A stretch of DNA of 63,830 nt from Vibrio genomosp. F10 str. ZF-129 (GCF_000287055.2 NZ_AJYQ02000128.1:1-63830); one strand, 5' to 3'; counted from the stretch's first letter, positions 1-9,086 are shown. Notes: generated from the sequence alone by a model not told the origin. Translations and numbers: made by a program.

Positions 1-1
1 G

Positions 2-1366
2 GTTGTTACTGCCGATCAGACGATCCAGCAAGTCGCCCATGAAATGCGTATTGTTCATCGCACATCATGCGCCGTCATTTATGAGAACGATAACATTGTT
101 GGCTTAATTACTGATCGAGACATGACAAAACGCGTTATTGCTCACCGAGTGGATGTAGATCGACCAATATCTGACGTGATGACACATTCCCCATTGACCA
201 TCAAGCCTGATGACCTAGTCCTTCATGCGGCTTCCGTTATGATGCAGTTCAACATTCGAAACTTACCTGTAGTAAAAGACAATAAGGTGATTGGCTTATT
301 AACCACTTCCCACCTGGTTCAGAATCACCGTGTACAAGCAATTTTCTTGATTGAAAAAATAAAATATGCAACGGAACCAAGTGCGCTCGCGAGTTTCACT
401 GCCGAAAGACAAGCCATATTTGAAGCGTTGGTCGAAGGGAAAGTAGCCCCTGAAACCGTGGGTAAAGTCATGACCATGATCATGGATGCTTACACGAGAA
501 GGTTCATTCAATTCGCGATTGACCAGTTAGGGCCGCCACCGTGTGACTTTTCGTGGATTGTGGCTGGGTCGCATGCGCGAAACGAAGTTCACATGCTGTC
601 AGATCAAGACAGCGCCATTGTTCTTGATGATTCTGCAACCGACAATGACCGGGTTTATTTCCAACATTTTGCGCAGATGGTGACAAATGGCCTCGCGAGC
701 TGTGATTACCCATTGTGTCCAGGTAAATACATGGCCGCGACACCAAAATGGTGCCAGCCGTTAAACGTGTGGAAGCACTATTATAAAAAATGGGTGTCTA
801 ACCCAGAATACGAGCGTTTGCTTAATATCAGCGTTTTCCTAGAAATTCGCACGATTTATGGGAACAAAGAGTTTGAAACGGTATTGCGTGATGAACTTCA
901 TTCGAACATCAAGAATAATCGAGAGTTCTTGGGTACGCTGGTGAAAGATGCCATAAGTACTAATCCGCCTCTGGGTATTTTCAATAGCCTCGTGTTGGAA
1001 AAGTCGGGGGAAAATAAGAAAACACTGAATGTAAAAAAATACGCCATTAACCTTATCATCGATCTAGCGCGAATTTACGGCTTAGCGGTAGAAAGCGATG
1101 TGTCGGCAACCGAAGAACGTTTTGCCGCCGCCCACGAGAAAGGGCTGCTCAGTGAAGATGCCCTTAAAAATATCCTAGGTGCGTATCAGTTCATTTTATC
1201 CTTCCGGTTCAATCACCAGCTTGACGCTTTAAAAAATGGTCAAATACCGGATAACAACATCAACCCGAATAGCTTTGGCAGTTTTGAGCGAAAGCATTTG
1301 AAAGATGCATTTAGAATCATCGCAGATCTGCAAGATGCTGCTAAAGTGCGCTTTGGGAATCGCTAA
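2..1366 (+). CDS. CBS-domain / DUF294 putative nucleotidyltransferase (5' truncated by window)
   Basis: The open frame runs in from the window edge (VVTADQTIQQVAHEMRIVHR), so the gene starts upstream and the Met at 44 is internal. The first ~100 residues form CBS repeats (GLITDRDMTKRV, then NLPVVKDNKVIGLLTTSHL). These are followed by a DUF294 nucleotidyltransferase core with GSHARNEVHMLSDQDSA, which supplies the GS and DxD residues of the Pol-beta-like fold, and the DUF294 C-terminal helical domain. Proteins of this family usually carry a cyclic-nucleotide-binding domain before the CBS pair; that part would lie outside. The family is thought to be cytoplasmic and GlnD-like, but its substrate is unknown. 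The stop overlaps the ATG of the exonuclease gene by one base, so the two are translationally coupled. The same catalytic domain recurs at 58737-61331 fused to a sensor. Confidence 0.85.
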   Translation, partial: VVTADQTIQQVAHEMRIVHRTSCAVIYENDNIVGLITDRDMTKRVIAHRVDVDRPISDVMTHSPLTIKPDDLVLHAASVMMQFNIRNLPVVKDNKVIGLLTTSHLVQNHRVQAIFLIEKIKYATEPSALASFTAERQAIFEALVEGKVAPETVGKVMTMIMDAYTRRFIQFAIDQLGPPPCDFSWIVAGSHARNEVHMLSDQDSAIVLDDSATDNDRVYFQHFAQMVTNGLASCDYPLCPGKYMAATPKWCQPLNVWKHYYKKWVSNPEYERLLNISVFLEIRTIYGNKEFETVLRDELHSNIKNNREFLGTLVKDAISTNPPLGIFNSLVLEKSGENKKTLNVKKYAINLIIDLARIYGLAVESDVSATEERFAAAHEKGLLSEDALKNILGAYQFILSFRFNHQLDALKNGQIPDNNINPNSFGSFERKHLKDAFRIIADLQDAAKVRFGNR

Positions 1367-2097
1367 TGAAAGCACGATTACACTTTTCACCATTACACTA
1401 CTTTCACCCACTAGAGCGATTAAAACGAAAACGTAAGCACTGTTTGGCGACGATGAAGCTGCCTTTGCTTCTTGAACAACTGCTTAAAGAGCCCTTACCA
1501 ACGTTTGAGGATCTGGCTAAAGATGGCGAATACATTGTACTGGATATTGAAACCACAGGTTTAAACAGTGAGAAGGATATTATTCTATCGATGGGTTGGG
1601 TAGAAATATCAGGAGGTCGAGTTGATCTCGCATCCGCGCATCATATCTACATTAACGATGATTCTCAGATCAACCCTGAAACTGCGGTCATTAACCACAT
1701 TACCCCACAAATGTTAGCGGCTGGCGTGTCGATTCATGATGCGATGATGACATTTTTTGAAGCGGCGCAAGGGAAATACATTGTGGCTCATGGCTGTATC
1801 GTTGAAGAGAACTTCATGAAACAGTACCTCATTAACCATTACCACTTTCACGATCTTCCTCTCATTTGGCTCGATACCTTGCGCTTAGAGAAAAGCATGG
1901 AGAAAGCGATCAATCAGCATGAAAATATTGATTTAACATTGGGGAGTACACGAACGCGATATGGATTGCCAGAGTACAATAGCCATAATGCATTGGCTGA
2001 TGCAGTCTCTACCGCTGAATTGTTTCTGGCTCAGCATAAGCGGTTAGTCAGTCGTAAAGACGTAACTATTGCCTCGCTATATCGATTTAGCCAATAA
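1366..2097 (+). CDS. DnaQ-like 3'-5' exonuclease
   Basis: This is a DEDDh exonuclease of the DNA polymerase III epsilon family. Visible motifs are ExoI YIVLDIETTGLNSEKD near residue 60 and ExoIII HNALADAVSTAEL near residue 205, with Asp/Glu/His metal-binding and catalytic residues present. At 243 aa it is longer than the minimal exonuclease fold; the extra ~50 N-terminal residues are basic (RLKRKRKHC). It probably trims 3' ends of DNA or RNA in the cytoplasm. The overlap of ATG with the upstream stop (TAATG) shows coupling to the CBS/DUF294 gene, a pairing common in vibrios. It lacks the C-terminal region that ties replicative epsilon to the polymerase, so it is probably an accessory paralogue rather than dnaQ itself. 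Confidence 0.85.
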   Translation: MKARLHFSPLHYFHPLERLKRKRKHCLATMKLPLLLEQLLKEPLPTFEDLAKDGEYIVLDIETTGLNSEKDIILSMGWVEISGGRVDLASAHHIYINDDSQINPETAVINHITPQMLAAGVSIHDAMMTFFEAAQGKYIVAHGCIVEENFMKQYLINHYHFHDLPLIWLDTLRLEKSMEKAINQHENIDLTLGSTRTRYGLPEYNSHNALADAVSTAELFLAQHKRLVSRKDVTIASLYRFSQ

Positions 2098-2198
2098 GGA
2101 ACGCTATTGTTGTTCATAGGTATTTAGTGACAACCCTCTATCGGTTTCTTTTAAGTTGTTGCATGATTAAATCATACTAATTGTCAACGGGTTGCAGT

Positions 2199-2405
2199 AT
2201 GTCGATAAGTGATAAAGTGAAGGATTTTAAAATTAACGGTTGTTTTTGAACCATCAATTTAACGATCAGTGGTCACCTAACTAATGATGTTGAACTGAAT
2301 CATTTCCCCTTGGATGGCATAGTTACATTTCATTTAGAGGCTTTGGGTATAGACAAAGAAATATCAATCTCTACATGTGTTGTAGAGCCTTCCCCCTACT
2401 TATAA
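2199..2405 (+). pseudogene. Small reading frame broken by an in-frame TGA
   Basis: From ATG 2199 one frame reads MSISDKVKDFKINGCF, meets TGA at 2247-2249, and then continues in the same frame for 51 codons (TINLTISGHLTNDVELNH and onward) to TAA at 2403. The two halves look like one small protein of about 68 codons with a nonsense mutation. I do not recognise the family. A sequencing error or a chance open frame is also possible. It accounts for most of the 498-bp spacer between the exonuclease and the dehydrogenase; the rest (2406-2595) is AT-rich and probably holds the dehydrogenase promoter. Confidence 0.35.
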
Positions 2406-2595
2406 GCCTAGTTTATTGCGTCTGCTATTGGCGATTGCCACTCGTGTATAGGACGCTTTTAAAATCGTTGAACGATACGTTGATCAAAAAAATGTTACTT
2501 CTGGACGACTTTGCTAAATTTACGATTGATTAAATTCGAATAGCCGTATATGCTTCATATTAATTAATCATACAATAGTATATTTGGAGTTAGAC

Positions 2596-3477
2596 ATGAC
2601 TAAACCTGTCATTGGTTTCATCGGCCTTGGTCTTATGGGCGGCAACATGGTTGAAAACCTACAAACACGCGGTTACCACGTAAACGTGATGGATCTTAAT
2701 GCAGAAGCTGTTGCTCGTGTTATTGATCGTGGCAATGCGACCGCATTTACTTCGGCTAAAGAGTTAGCTGCAGCGAGTGATATCGTGCAGTTCTGTCTTA
2801 CCACTTCAGCTGTTGTTGAAAAGATTGTTTACGGTGAAGATGGTGTTCTTGCAGGCATTAAAGAAGGTGCCGTGCTTGTTGACTTCGGTACCTCTATCCC
2901 GGCTTCCACTCAAAAAATCGGTGCAGTACTGGCTGAAAAAGGCGCAGGCATGATCGATGCTCCTTTAGGACGTACTCCTGCACACGCTAAAGATGGTTTG
3001 TTGAACATTATGGCTGCTGGTGATATTGAAACATTCAATAAAGTTAAGCCAGTTCTAGAAGAGCAAGGCGAAAACGTATTCCACCTAGGCGCACTAGGTG
3101 CAGGTCACACGACTAAGTTAATCAATAACTTCATCGGCATGACCACGGTTACGGCTATGTCTCAAGCGTTTGCGGTTGCTAAAGCTGCAGGTGTTGACGG
3201 TCAGCAATTATTCGACATCATGTCTGCTGGTCCATCTAACTCACCATTCATGCAGTTCACGAAATTCTACGCAGTAGATGGCGAAGAGAAATTAGGTTTC
3301 TCTGTTGCCAATGCAAACAAAGACCTGGGTTACTTCCTACAAATGGTTTCTGACTTAGGCACTGAATCGCCGATCGCTGAAGGTACTTCTAAAGCACTAC
3401 AGGCAGGTGTTGATGCGGGTCTTGGTCAAAATGACGTACCGGTAATCTTTGACTACTTCACTAAACTAGAGAAGTAA
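2596..3477 (+). CDS. NAD(P)-dependent beta-hydroxyacid dehydrogenase, probable DEH reductase
   Basis: Member of the 3-hydroxyisobutyrate dehydrogenase family. The Rossmann motif GFIGLGLMGGNMV opens the protein, DAPLGRTPAHAKDG is the substrate-binding signature, and the catalytic lysine lies in GAGHTTKLINNF. I start at ATG 2596 because GGAG at 2586-2589 sits six bases upstream; an in-frame TTG at 2584 would bury that site. The length is 293 aa. In vibrios that use alginate, an enzyme of this type (DehR) reduces 4-deoxy-L-erythro-5-hexoseulose uronate to 2-keto-3-deoxygluconate. The neighbouring KdgM porin and sodium/solute symporter support that role, but tartronate semialdehyde reductase or another hydroxyacid dehydrogenase cannot be excluded from sequence alone. 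A strong terminator follows. Confidence 0.85.
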   Translation: MTKPVIGFIGLGLMGGNMVENLQTRGYHVNVMDLNAEAVARVIDRGNATAFTSAKELAAASDIVQFCLTTSAVVEKIVYGEDGVLAGIKEGAVLVDFGTSIPASTQKIGAVLAEKGAGMIDAPLGRTPAHAKDGLLNIMAAGDIETFNKVKPVLEEQGENVFHLGALGAGHTTKLINNFIGMTTVTAMSQAFAVAKAAGVDGQQLFDIMSAGPSNSPFMQFTKFYAVDGEEKLGFSVANANKDLGYFLQMVSDLGTESPIAEGTSKALQAGVDAGLGQNDVPVIFDYFTKLEK

Positions 3478-3499
3478 TACCGTTCAAGTTGGTATGATA

Positions 3500-3556
3500 A
3501 AGCCTTACCGCTAAGTGTTACGTTACAAGTAACGGCTTAGCGGAGAGGCTTTTTTT
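3500..3556 (+). terminator. Rho-independent terminator after the dehydrogenase
   Basis: Long interrupted hairpin: AAGCCT pairs with AGGCTT, CCGCTAAG with CTTAGCGG and GTTACG with AGTAACG, followed by a run of seven T. It closes transcription 23 bases after the stop. Confidence 0.85.
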
Positions 3557-3873
3557 ATGCCTGTAACGAAACCAAGCCGGGTGTATTGCTTGTGATCACT
3601 TAATACTGAACAATCATGCTCGTTAAACTTAAGTCCTATCTGAACCCATCAAGTCATTAATTCATCCAGCAGCATAAACAAATCAGCACACAAACAAGTC
3701 AGCAAGTAAAAATGTCAGACGGTTATTGATGTGCCGGTTGCAAACTTTCCCTCTGCTGTCCGTCTCTTTTTGTGTTGTGCCTATCGTTAGTTGAGTCGAT
3801 TAGTCGATCATCTGGTCAAGCATGTTGAGCGATATTAAAGATTACCGAGGAGATCAATACAAAGTTGCCAGAC
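3557..3873. other. Spacer without a recognisable gene
   Basis: About 320 bp with no credible reading frame. It contains one weak near-duplication around 3676-3707 (AAACAAATCAGCA and AAACAAGTCAGCA) and lies between two terminators of opposing genes. I see no promoter or RNA gene that I can support. Confidence 0.4.
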
Positions 3874-3908
3874 AAAAAAAGGACCAAACGATTCAACGTT
3901 CAGTCCTG
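3874..3908 (-). terminator. Rho-independent terminator of the porin gene
   Basis: Read on the minus strand: AGGAC-TG-AACG, a six-base loop, CGTT-TG-GTCCT, then seven T. It lies 65 bases after the porin stop. Confidence 0.8.
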
Positions 3909-3972
3909 TTTGTTTATTTCAATGTCCGTTCTACTTTAAGCTCGTAAGCTAGAGTGAACGACATTAAAGGAA

Positions 3973-4665
3973 TTAGAAGCTATAAGTCACACCGATACGG
4001 CTACGTAATTCAAAGTCATTGTTGTAACCGGAAAAAGAGTCATCTTTCGTGTAAGAAGCGTAACCGAACTCAGCGTAAGGTGCCCATTGGCCCATGATGT
4101 AACGGACTGTAGAATTGTATTCGGTATTCGTCTCTTTATCTTTATACAGAATATAGTCGTCCGCTTTGTAGTAGTTAGCCTCCAAACCAAAGCGCCAGTT
4201 ATCAACACTGTAGTTTATATTACCAGTTAAGCGGTGACGACGTTCGTTATCAGAGGTGTTGTTTTGGCGAATATCATAACGATAACGTGCACTTAAGCTT
4301 AGGCCTTCAATGCTCTCTAGTGAATATGTAGCACGAAGCTGTGGCTTATAGGTCATGCCTGAGCTACGACCTTCAATTGGCATACCGTATGTCAGTGTCC
4401 AGTTATCGTTTAGTTTTTGACGGTAGTTTAAACCTAGTTCCCAGCCATTATTTTGTAGATCTTTTAAGAACTCTCCGTCTTTACCTTTGAACTTAGCTTC
4501 TATGTCAACTAAGAAATTTCCAATGTTATCGGCCAGCTTTACACGTGTCGCATGTTGCTCAGAGCTGTTTTTGTATTCGTGACGAACATCGAAGGACGCC
4601 GCAGATGCAGCGCCTGCCGCCATTACTGAGGCAATTGCGATAACAAGGGTTTTCATTTGAGTCAT
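3973..4665 (-). CDS. KdgM-family oligouronate-specific outer-membrane porin
   Basis: A 231-aa beta-barrel precursor. The signal peptide is MKTLVIAIASVMAAGAASAA with cleavage before SFDVRHEYK. Alternating amphipathic strands follow, and the chain ends in a C-terminal phenylalanine (GVTYSF) as in proteins inserted by the BAM complex. Length, the RHEYK start and the Arg/Lys-rich strands fit KdgM/KdgN porins, 12-stranded monomers that pass oligogalacturonate or oligoalginate. I prefer the start at 4665 (MTQMKTL) because upstream residues look non-coding; ATG 4656 is the alternative. With the symporter transcribed divergently and the dehydrogenase nearby, alginate oligomers are the likely cargo. 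A motif shared with the symporter promoter lies 83 bp upstream. Confidence 0.85.
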   Translation of the reverse strand: MTQMKTLVIAIASVMAAGAASAASFDVRHEYKNSSEQHATRVKLADNIGNFLVDIEAKFKGKDGEFLKDLQNNGWELGLNYRQKLNDNWTLTYGMPIEGRSSGMTYKPQLRATYSLESIEGLSLSARYRYDIRQNNTSDNERRHRLTGNINYSVDNWRFGLEANYYKADDYILYKDKETNTEYNSTVRYIMGQWAPYAEFGYASYTKDDSFSGYNNDFELRSRIGVTYSF

Positions 4666-4747
4666 GGTATTGATTCCATCTTTATATTTAACACTGCTCG
4701 GAACAGGAGACAGTACGCAGGAAAAAGACATTAAATTAATGTCTTAA

Positions 4748-4759
4748 TGTATTACAAAT
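4748..4759. promoter_or_regulatory. Candidate operator TGTATTACAAAT upstream of the porin
   Basis: The core TGTA-T-TACA is a small palindrome. A matching TGTACTACAAAT lies at 5114-5125 before the divergent symporter gene. The pair at both ends of a shared intergenic region suggests one regulator, perhaps a GntR-type sugar-acid repressor; the regulator's identity is inference. Confidence 0.35.
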
Positions 4760-5112
4760 GATACAGGGCATCTGAATAGATATCTGTGAATTTGATCGGA
4801 TTGTTGAGAAAAAGTCACTTTAACAAATTCAAACAAACTCGAATGATATTGCGAAGCTTCCGAATTCAGTTTCTCATGTTCGTATTATTGTCCATGTTTA
4901 AGTAACTAAAGGTCAATTAGCCATTATAAATGGGCGACGGAGCAGAGTGTTAGTGAATAACACCTTAATTAATCCCCCGTATTTATCGATAGGCAATCTG
5001 CATTTTTAACTTGGTTAGTGGTTTTTTCTTATGAAAATACAACTTTGAACTTGATCACTTGTATGATTATTAAAATGGATTCGTTAGGGATCAATATCAC
5101 GAACTTGAGTTA

Positions 5113-5125
5113 TTGTACTACAAAT
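5113..5125. promoter_or_regulatory. Candidate operator TTGTACTACAAAT upstream of the symporter
   Basis: Perfect palindrome TTGTA-C-TACAA, 55 bp before the symporter ATG, matching 11 of 12 positions of the motif at 4748-4759 in the same orientation. The rest of the 514-bp divergent region (4666-5179) is AT-rich with no gene visible. Confidence 0.35.
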
Positions 5126-5179
5126 ATTTATGGGCCTTATTATAGTTAGCATAACGAAATGACACACTAAGGTTACAAA

Positions 5180-6955
5180 ATGGAACTCAATACCCTCATT
5201 GTTGGCATCTATTTCCTATTTCTTATTGCGATAGGTTGGATGTTTAGAACATTTACCAGTACAACCAGTGATTACTTCCGAGGGGGAGGTAGCATGCTTT
5301 GGTGGATGGTCGGTGCCACCGCCTTTATGACGCAGTTTAGTGCGTGGACATTCACCGGTGCTGCAGGTAAAGCATTTACCGATGGCTTTGCAGTTGCCAT
5401 CATTTTCATTGCCAATGCGTTTGGCTATTTAATGAATTATCTTTACTTTGCGCCGAAGTTCCGTCAGTTGCGTGTTGTCACTGTAATTGAAGCAATTCGT
5501 ATGCGTTTTGGTAAGGTAAACGAACAAGTATTTACTTGGTCAGGTATGCCAAACAGCGTTATCTCAGCAGGTATTTGGTTAAACGGTCTTGCCATTATCG
5601 CATCGGGTATCTTCGGTTTCGATATGACAACCACGATTATTCTTACAGGTCTGGTTGTACTCGTCATGTCTGTAACAGGCGGTTCATGGGCGGTTATTGC
5701 GTCAGATTTCATGCAGATGGTTATCATCATGGCGGTAACGGTAACGTGTGCAATCGTTGCTGTTTATCACGGCGGCGGAGTGGGTAACATCGTTTCTAAC
5801 TTCCCAACAGACTCGTTCATCACCGGTGATAACCTTAACTACCTAAGCATCTTTAGTATTTGGGCGGTATTCATCTTCTTAAAGCAGTTCTCTATTACGA
5901 ACAACATGTTGAACTCGTATCGATACCTCGCGGCGAAAGATTCAAACAATGCACGTAAAGCGGCACTTTTGGCGTGTATTCTAATGACGTTAGGCCCAAT
6001 CATTTGGTTTATGCCAAGCTGGTTTATAGCTGGACAAGGTGTTGACTTGGCAGCGCAATACCCAGAAGCTGGCAGTAAAGCCGCTGATTTTGCTTACCTA
6101 TATTTTGTTCAAGAATATATGCCTGTTGGCATGGTTGGCTTGTTAATCGCTGCGATGTTTGCTGCGACTATGTCTTCAATGGATTCAGGTCTAAACCGTA
6201 ACTCTGGTATTTTTGTTAAAAACTTTTACGAACCGATCTTACGCCCAGCCGCATCAGAAAAAGAGCTAGTCGTCGTTTCAAAACTAACGTCCACCTTCTT
6301 TGGTCTTGCCATTATCCTTGTAGCTCTGTTTATCAATTCGCTTAAAGGTCTTAGCCTGTTTGATACCATGATGTATGTCGGTGCGTTAATTGGTTTCCCA
6401 ATGACGATTCCAGCATTCTGTGGTTTCTTTATTCGTAAAACACCAGACTGGGCAGGTTGGGGTACGCTAGTTGTGGGTGGCTTCGTTTCTTACTTTGTTG
6501 GCTTTGTTGTTACGGCTGACATGATTGAAGGCTGGTTTGGTCTTAATGAACTAACAGGTCGTGAGTGGTCTGATCTTAAAGTAGCGATTGGTCTCATCGG
6601 TCATGTTGTCTTTACTGCTGGCTTCTTTGTTCTGTCTACATTGTTCTACAAGCCTCTTCCTGAGCATCGTGAAAAAGACGTAGACAAGTTCTTTAATAAT
6701 CTAGCGACGCCACTTGTTGCTGAAAGCACGGAACAGAAGAAGCTTGATAACAAACAGCGTCGTATGCTTGGTTCACTTATCGCGGTTGCGGGTGTTGGTG
6801 TCATGGTGATGTTTGTGCTACCTAACCCATTGTGGGGGCGTATGGTCTTCGTATTGTGTGGCCTGATTGTACTATCGGTTGGATTGCTTTTGGTGAAAGC
6901 GGTTGACGACAAAGTAGAGCAACCAGTAGAGGCACAGAGGGCAGAAAATAACTAA
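5180..6955 (+). CDS. Sodium/solute symporter (SSS family), probable oligoalginate or uronate importer
   Basis: A 591-aa inner-membrane protein with more than 12 hydrophobic segments. It opens at helix 1 (LNTLIVGIYFLFLIAIGWMF) and contains the SSS signature regions around TTSDYFRGGGSMLWWMVGAT and MFAATMSSMDSGLNRNSGIF, with the Ser/Thr-rich sodium-site helix. The length and C-terminal helices match the ToaA/ToaB group described for Vibrio alginate use, which bring unsaturated uronate oligomers or DEH across the inner membrane with sodium. The divergent KdgM porin and upstream dehydrogenase fit. Substrate assignment is by context; sialic acid or other sugar-acid SSS transporters are alternatives. 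A clean terminator follows 33 bp after the stop. Confidence 0.85.
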   Translation: MELNTLIVGIYFLFLIAIGWMFRTFTSTTSDYFRGGGSMLWWMVGATAFMTQFSAWTFTGAAGKAFTDGFAVAIIFIANAFGYLMNYLYFAPKFRQLRVVTVIEAIRMRFGKVNEQVFTWSGMPNSVISAGIWLNGLAIIASGIFGFDMTTTIILTGLVVLVMSVTGGSWAVIASDFMQMVIIMAVTVTCAIVAVYHGGGVGNIVSNFPTDSFITGDNLNYLSIFSIWAVFIFLKQFSITNNMLNSYRYLAAKDSNNARKAALLACILMTLGPIIWFMPSWFIAGQGVDLAAQYPEAGSKAADFAYLYFVQEYMPVGMVGLLIAAMFAATMSSMDSGLNRNSGIFVKNFYEPILRPAASEKELVVVSKLTSTFFGLAIILVALFINSLKGLSLFDTMMYVGALIGFPMTIPAFCGFFIRKTPDWAGWGTLVVGGFVSYFVGFVVTADMIEGWFGLNELTGREWSDLKVAIGLIGHVVFTAGFFVLSTLFYKPLPEHREKDVDKFFNNLATPLVAESTEQKKLDNKQRRMLGSLIAVAGVGVMVMFVLPNPLWGRMVFVLCGLIVLSVGLLLVKAVDDKVEQPVEAQRAENN

Positions 6956-6988
6956 TTAATACAATTTAATCGCAACATTTTAATACTA

Positions 6989-7016
6989 GCGGCCAACATG
7001 TTTGGCCGCTTTTTTA
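6989..7016 (+). terminator. Rho-independent terminator of the symporter gene
   Basis: Stem GCGGCCAA / TTGGCCGC with a five-base loop, followed by a T tract. Confidence 0.9.
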
Positions 7017-7342
7017 TTACCTAAGAAAGCAAATAATCTGATATTTGGTTATTTACACCCCTTATAAGAACTCGCCCCAGCATATAAAACTGACTTTACT
7101 TAATACAAACACCGAGATGTCCACATAAATATTAGACATAAACTTAGTTAAACGCAGTGTTTAGAAATATTAAGTTAAGAGTAAAGTTTCATGTAAAGTC
7201 GATTTTATGGTTTTTTAATTGTTAATTAAACATTTCTCTGGTGTTTCATCTTGGTAATTCTATAAAAATAAAGAATTAAATATCGTTATAAAATAGAATG
7301 CACTGCATGTACATTCATACCTGTCGATTGTAACGTTGTTTT

Positions 7343-7360
7343 AACTCAGAAATCTGAGTT
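7343..7360. promoter_or_regulatory. Palindrome upstream of the first RHS island
   Basis: Perfect 8-bp arms AACTCAGA / TCTGAGTT separated by two bases, 32 bp before the ATG of the first island gene. It could be an operator or a short mRNA hairpin. The remainder of 7017-7392 is AT-rich and shows no gene. Confidence 0.35.
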
Positions 7361-7392
7361 ATCCACTTTAACGTAACATAAAGGTAATAAAT

Positions 7393-7842
7393 ATGAAATA
7401 TAACCACAAGCTAGCAATGTTTCTTACGTGTTTAACTATATTTACATTTCGTGCTAATGCGACGATGGTGCCTGAATTTGAGTTTCATGAAGGGACCCAA
7501 GCAACGCAAAGCACAGTTTGTAATTTAGTTGTTCTTCCTGGTGATGTTGTAACGATCAATTTTAAAAAAGATGATTACGATTGTGATAATGACGAAGCCA
7601 AATCTTTAACTCTCAGAGATGTTCCGGAAGGAACCGTTATAAAGATTTATGATGATCCTAAGCTTTCAAGTGATGATGACTATCTCGTTATTACAGTAAA
7701 TGAAGATATTTTCGATAGCTATATTATTGGGAATTTTGAACAATCCTACATCGATGAGACGGTCAATGTCTATTATTCCGAAGATAATGGACTAAACGGT
7801 AAAGTGTCTTCTGTCCGCATAGTGGTTCCAGAAGCAAACTAG
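7393..7842 (+). CDS. Small secreted acidic protein, unknown function
   Basis: A 149-aa protein with a Sec signal peptide (MKYNHKLAMFLTCLTIFTFRANA, cleavage near residue 23). The mature part is strongly acidic (runs such as KKDDYDCDNDEAK and KLSSDDDYLV) and has two cysteines that could pair. AAGGTAATAA supplies the ribosome binding site. I do not recognise the family; strand-rich sections (SLTLRDVPEGTVIKIY) suggest a small beta fold. It is the first gene of the AT-rich split-RHS island and has no counterpart before the second copy at 40 kb, so it may be specific to this toxin cluster, for example an inhibitor or accessory factor. That is speculation. Confidence 0.7.
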   Translation: MKYNHKLAMFLTCLTIFTFRANATMVPEFEFHEGTQATQSTVCNLVVLPGDVVTINFKKDDYDCDNDEAKSLTLRDVPEGTVIKIYDDPKLSSDDDYLVITVNEDIFDSYIIGNFEQSYIDETVNVYYSEDNGLNGKVSSVRIVVPEAN

Positions 7843-7916
7843 TCCCTATCGATTAATTGCTTTATCAGTGCCTAAAACTGATTCAGTTATAGGCACCATA
7901 ACCATAAGGTTCCTCT

Positions 7917-9086
7917 ATGAAATCTCTAATTTTATTAGCTATATTATTACCTTCTTTGGCGTTTTCTTCAGAGTATCCAGTGAAAGAAATTGCCATCAGT
8001 CTATCTGGTTCCGACCAGGGCCAAATATTTTCCAATGGAAAAAATCAGATAGAAATATTTGTAAACGTTGAACTTGAAGAAGGAGAAGAAGTTGATTGGA
8101 TTAAATTAATCCGTGAACAAGATGAAACTGATATTCAGGATCTAGGCTGGCTATACCGATCACCGTTGGGAGAAACAGACGAGTATTATATCAGTCAGGG
8201 AAAGTATGCTCGGCCTAATGAATTTTTAAAAACGACGCAAGGGAATCCATTTGGACCAAGCTATATGAATCAATCATATCGTATTCGTTCAAATTCTAAT
8301 ATTCCTTCTACTTACGAATATAATCAGAATTTATATTTATCTACTGATATTATTCATACAGCTGATATATGTGCTGAAGTTACGCTGAAAAGCGGATACA
8401 TCGAGACAAGTTGTAAATACAGTGAGCCTTCTATTACGGTGAATGCAATTGCACCTAATATTATTCCTAGGAACCAGTTTTCATCCACCAACATTATAGA
8501 CGAAGACGATATAGAAGAAAAAAACGATCTACGGCATTTTACCCACGTAAAAGCACTAGTGGGCCCTGCTCGTTTAGAAGGTGCTATCCATTCAGTCTAT
8601 ATCGATAACTCGCCAGAAGATAGTCAACTGTTAATATATAATGGTACTCAAGTGACATTCGCTGGAGCGGATACGTCGGTATATTGGAGTGATAACAAGA
8701 CATATCATTTATCTATGCCTGGATTGAAATATTTTAATTACTTAACTTTGGGGCGATTACTCGAAATTGATCTTAATTCGGTTACTACCGAAATCAATTC
8801 GTTAGCCAGTGGTTCAACTCATATTCTTAATGTTTTATCTATTCCCTATAACAAACAAGGGTCAACTTACGACACAATATGGGTTGAAAATGGAGGTGTG
8901 TACAAATCTTCATATAATGGGTGTTATTTTCCTCCAGAACGGGGTTATATAAGTTCCAATTCAGAGACTTGTTCAAAAGATATATCTGAAGCACTATTGG
9001 AAGAAATTAAAAATCGTAATCCAGAATTAGTTATTGTCGACAGGTGGGGTACGGAACACCGTATACTCATTGGAAGTATAATTTAG
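7917..9086 (+). CDS. Secreted protein paired with the split RHS genes, family unknown
   Basis: A 389-aa precursor with signal peptide MKSLILLAILLPSLAFSS. The start is set by AAGGTTCCTCT just before ATG. The mature protein is rich in beta-strand pattern and Tyr/Asn. It is clearly related to the product of 40161-41426, which occupies the same place before the second RHS gene: both have an N-terminal block (V/L)KEIAI...SNGK, a mid block YLS...DI..A(or Q)IC with cysteines, and a similar length. The recurring position suggests a functional partner of the RHS shell or core, perhaps an exported scaffold, adaptor or protector. No known domain is visible to me. Codon use is as AT-rich as the RHS genes. 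Confidence 0.75.
   Translation: MKSLILLAILLPSLAFSSEYPVKEIAISLSGSDQGQIFSNGKNQIEIFVNVELEEGEEVDWIKLIREQDETDIQDLGWLYRSPLGETDEYYISQGKYARPNEFLKTTQGNPFGPSYMNQSYRIRSNSNIPSTYEYNQNLYLSTDIIHTADICAEVTLKSGYIETSCKYSEPSITVNAIAPNIIPRNQFSSTNIIDEDDIEEKNDLRHFTHVKALVGPARLEGAIHSVYIDNSPEDSQLLIYNGTQVTFAGADTSVYWSDNKTYHLSMPGLKYFNYLTLGRLLEIDLNSVTTEINSLASGSTHILNVLSIPYNKQGSTYDTIWVENGGVYKSSYNGCYFPPERGYISSNSETCSKDISEALLEEIKNRNPELVIVDRWGTEHRILIGSII

Noticed and set aside
2199..2405. Selenocysteine reading of the in-frame TGA
   Set aside because: No credible SECIS hairpin after the TGA and no known selenoprotein pattern around the codon.
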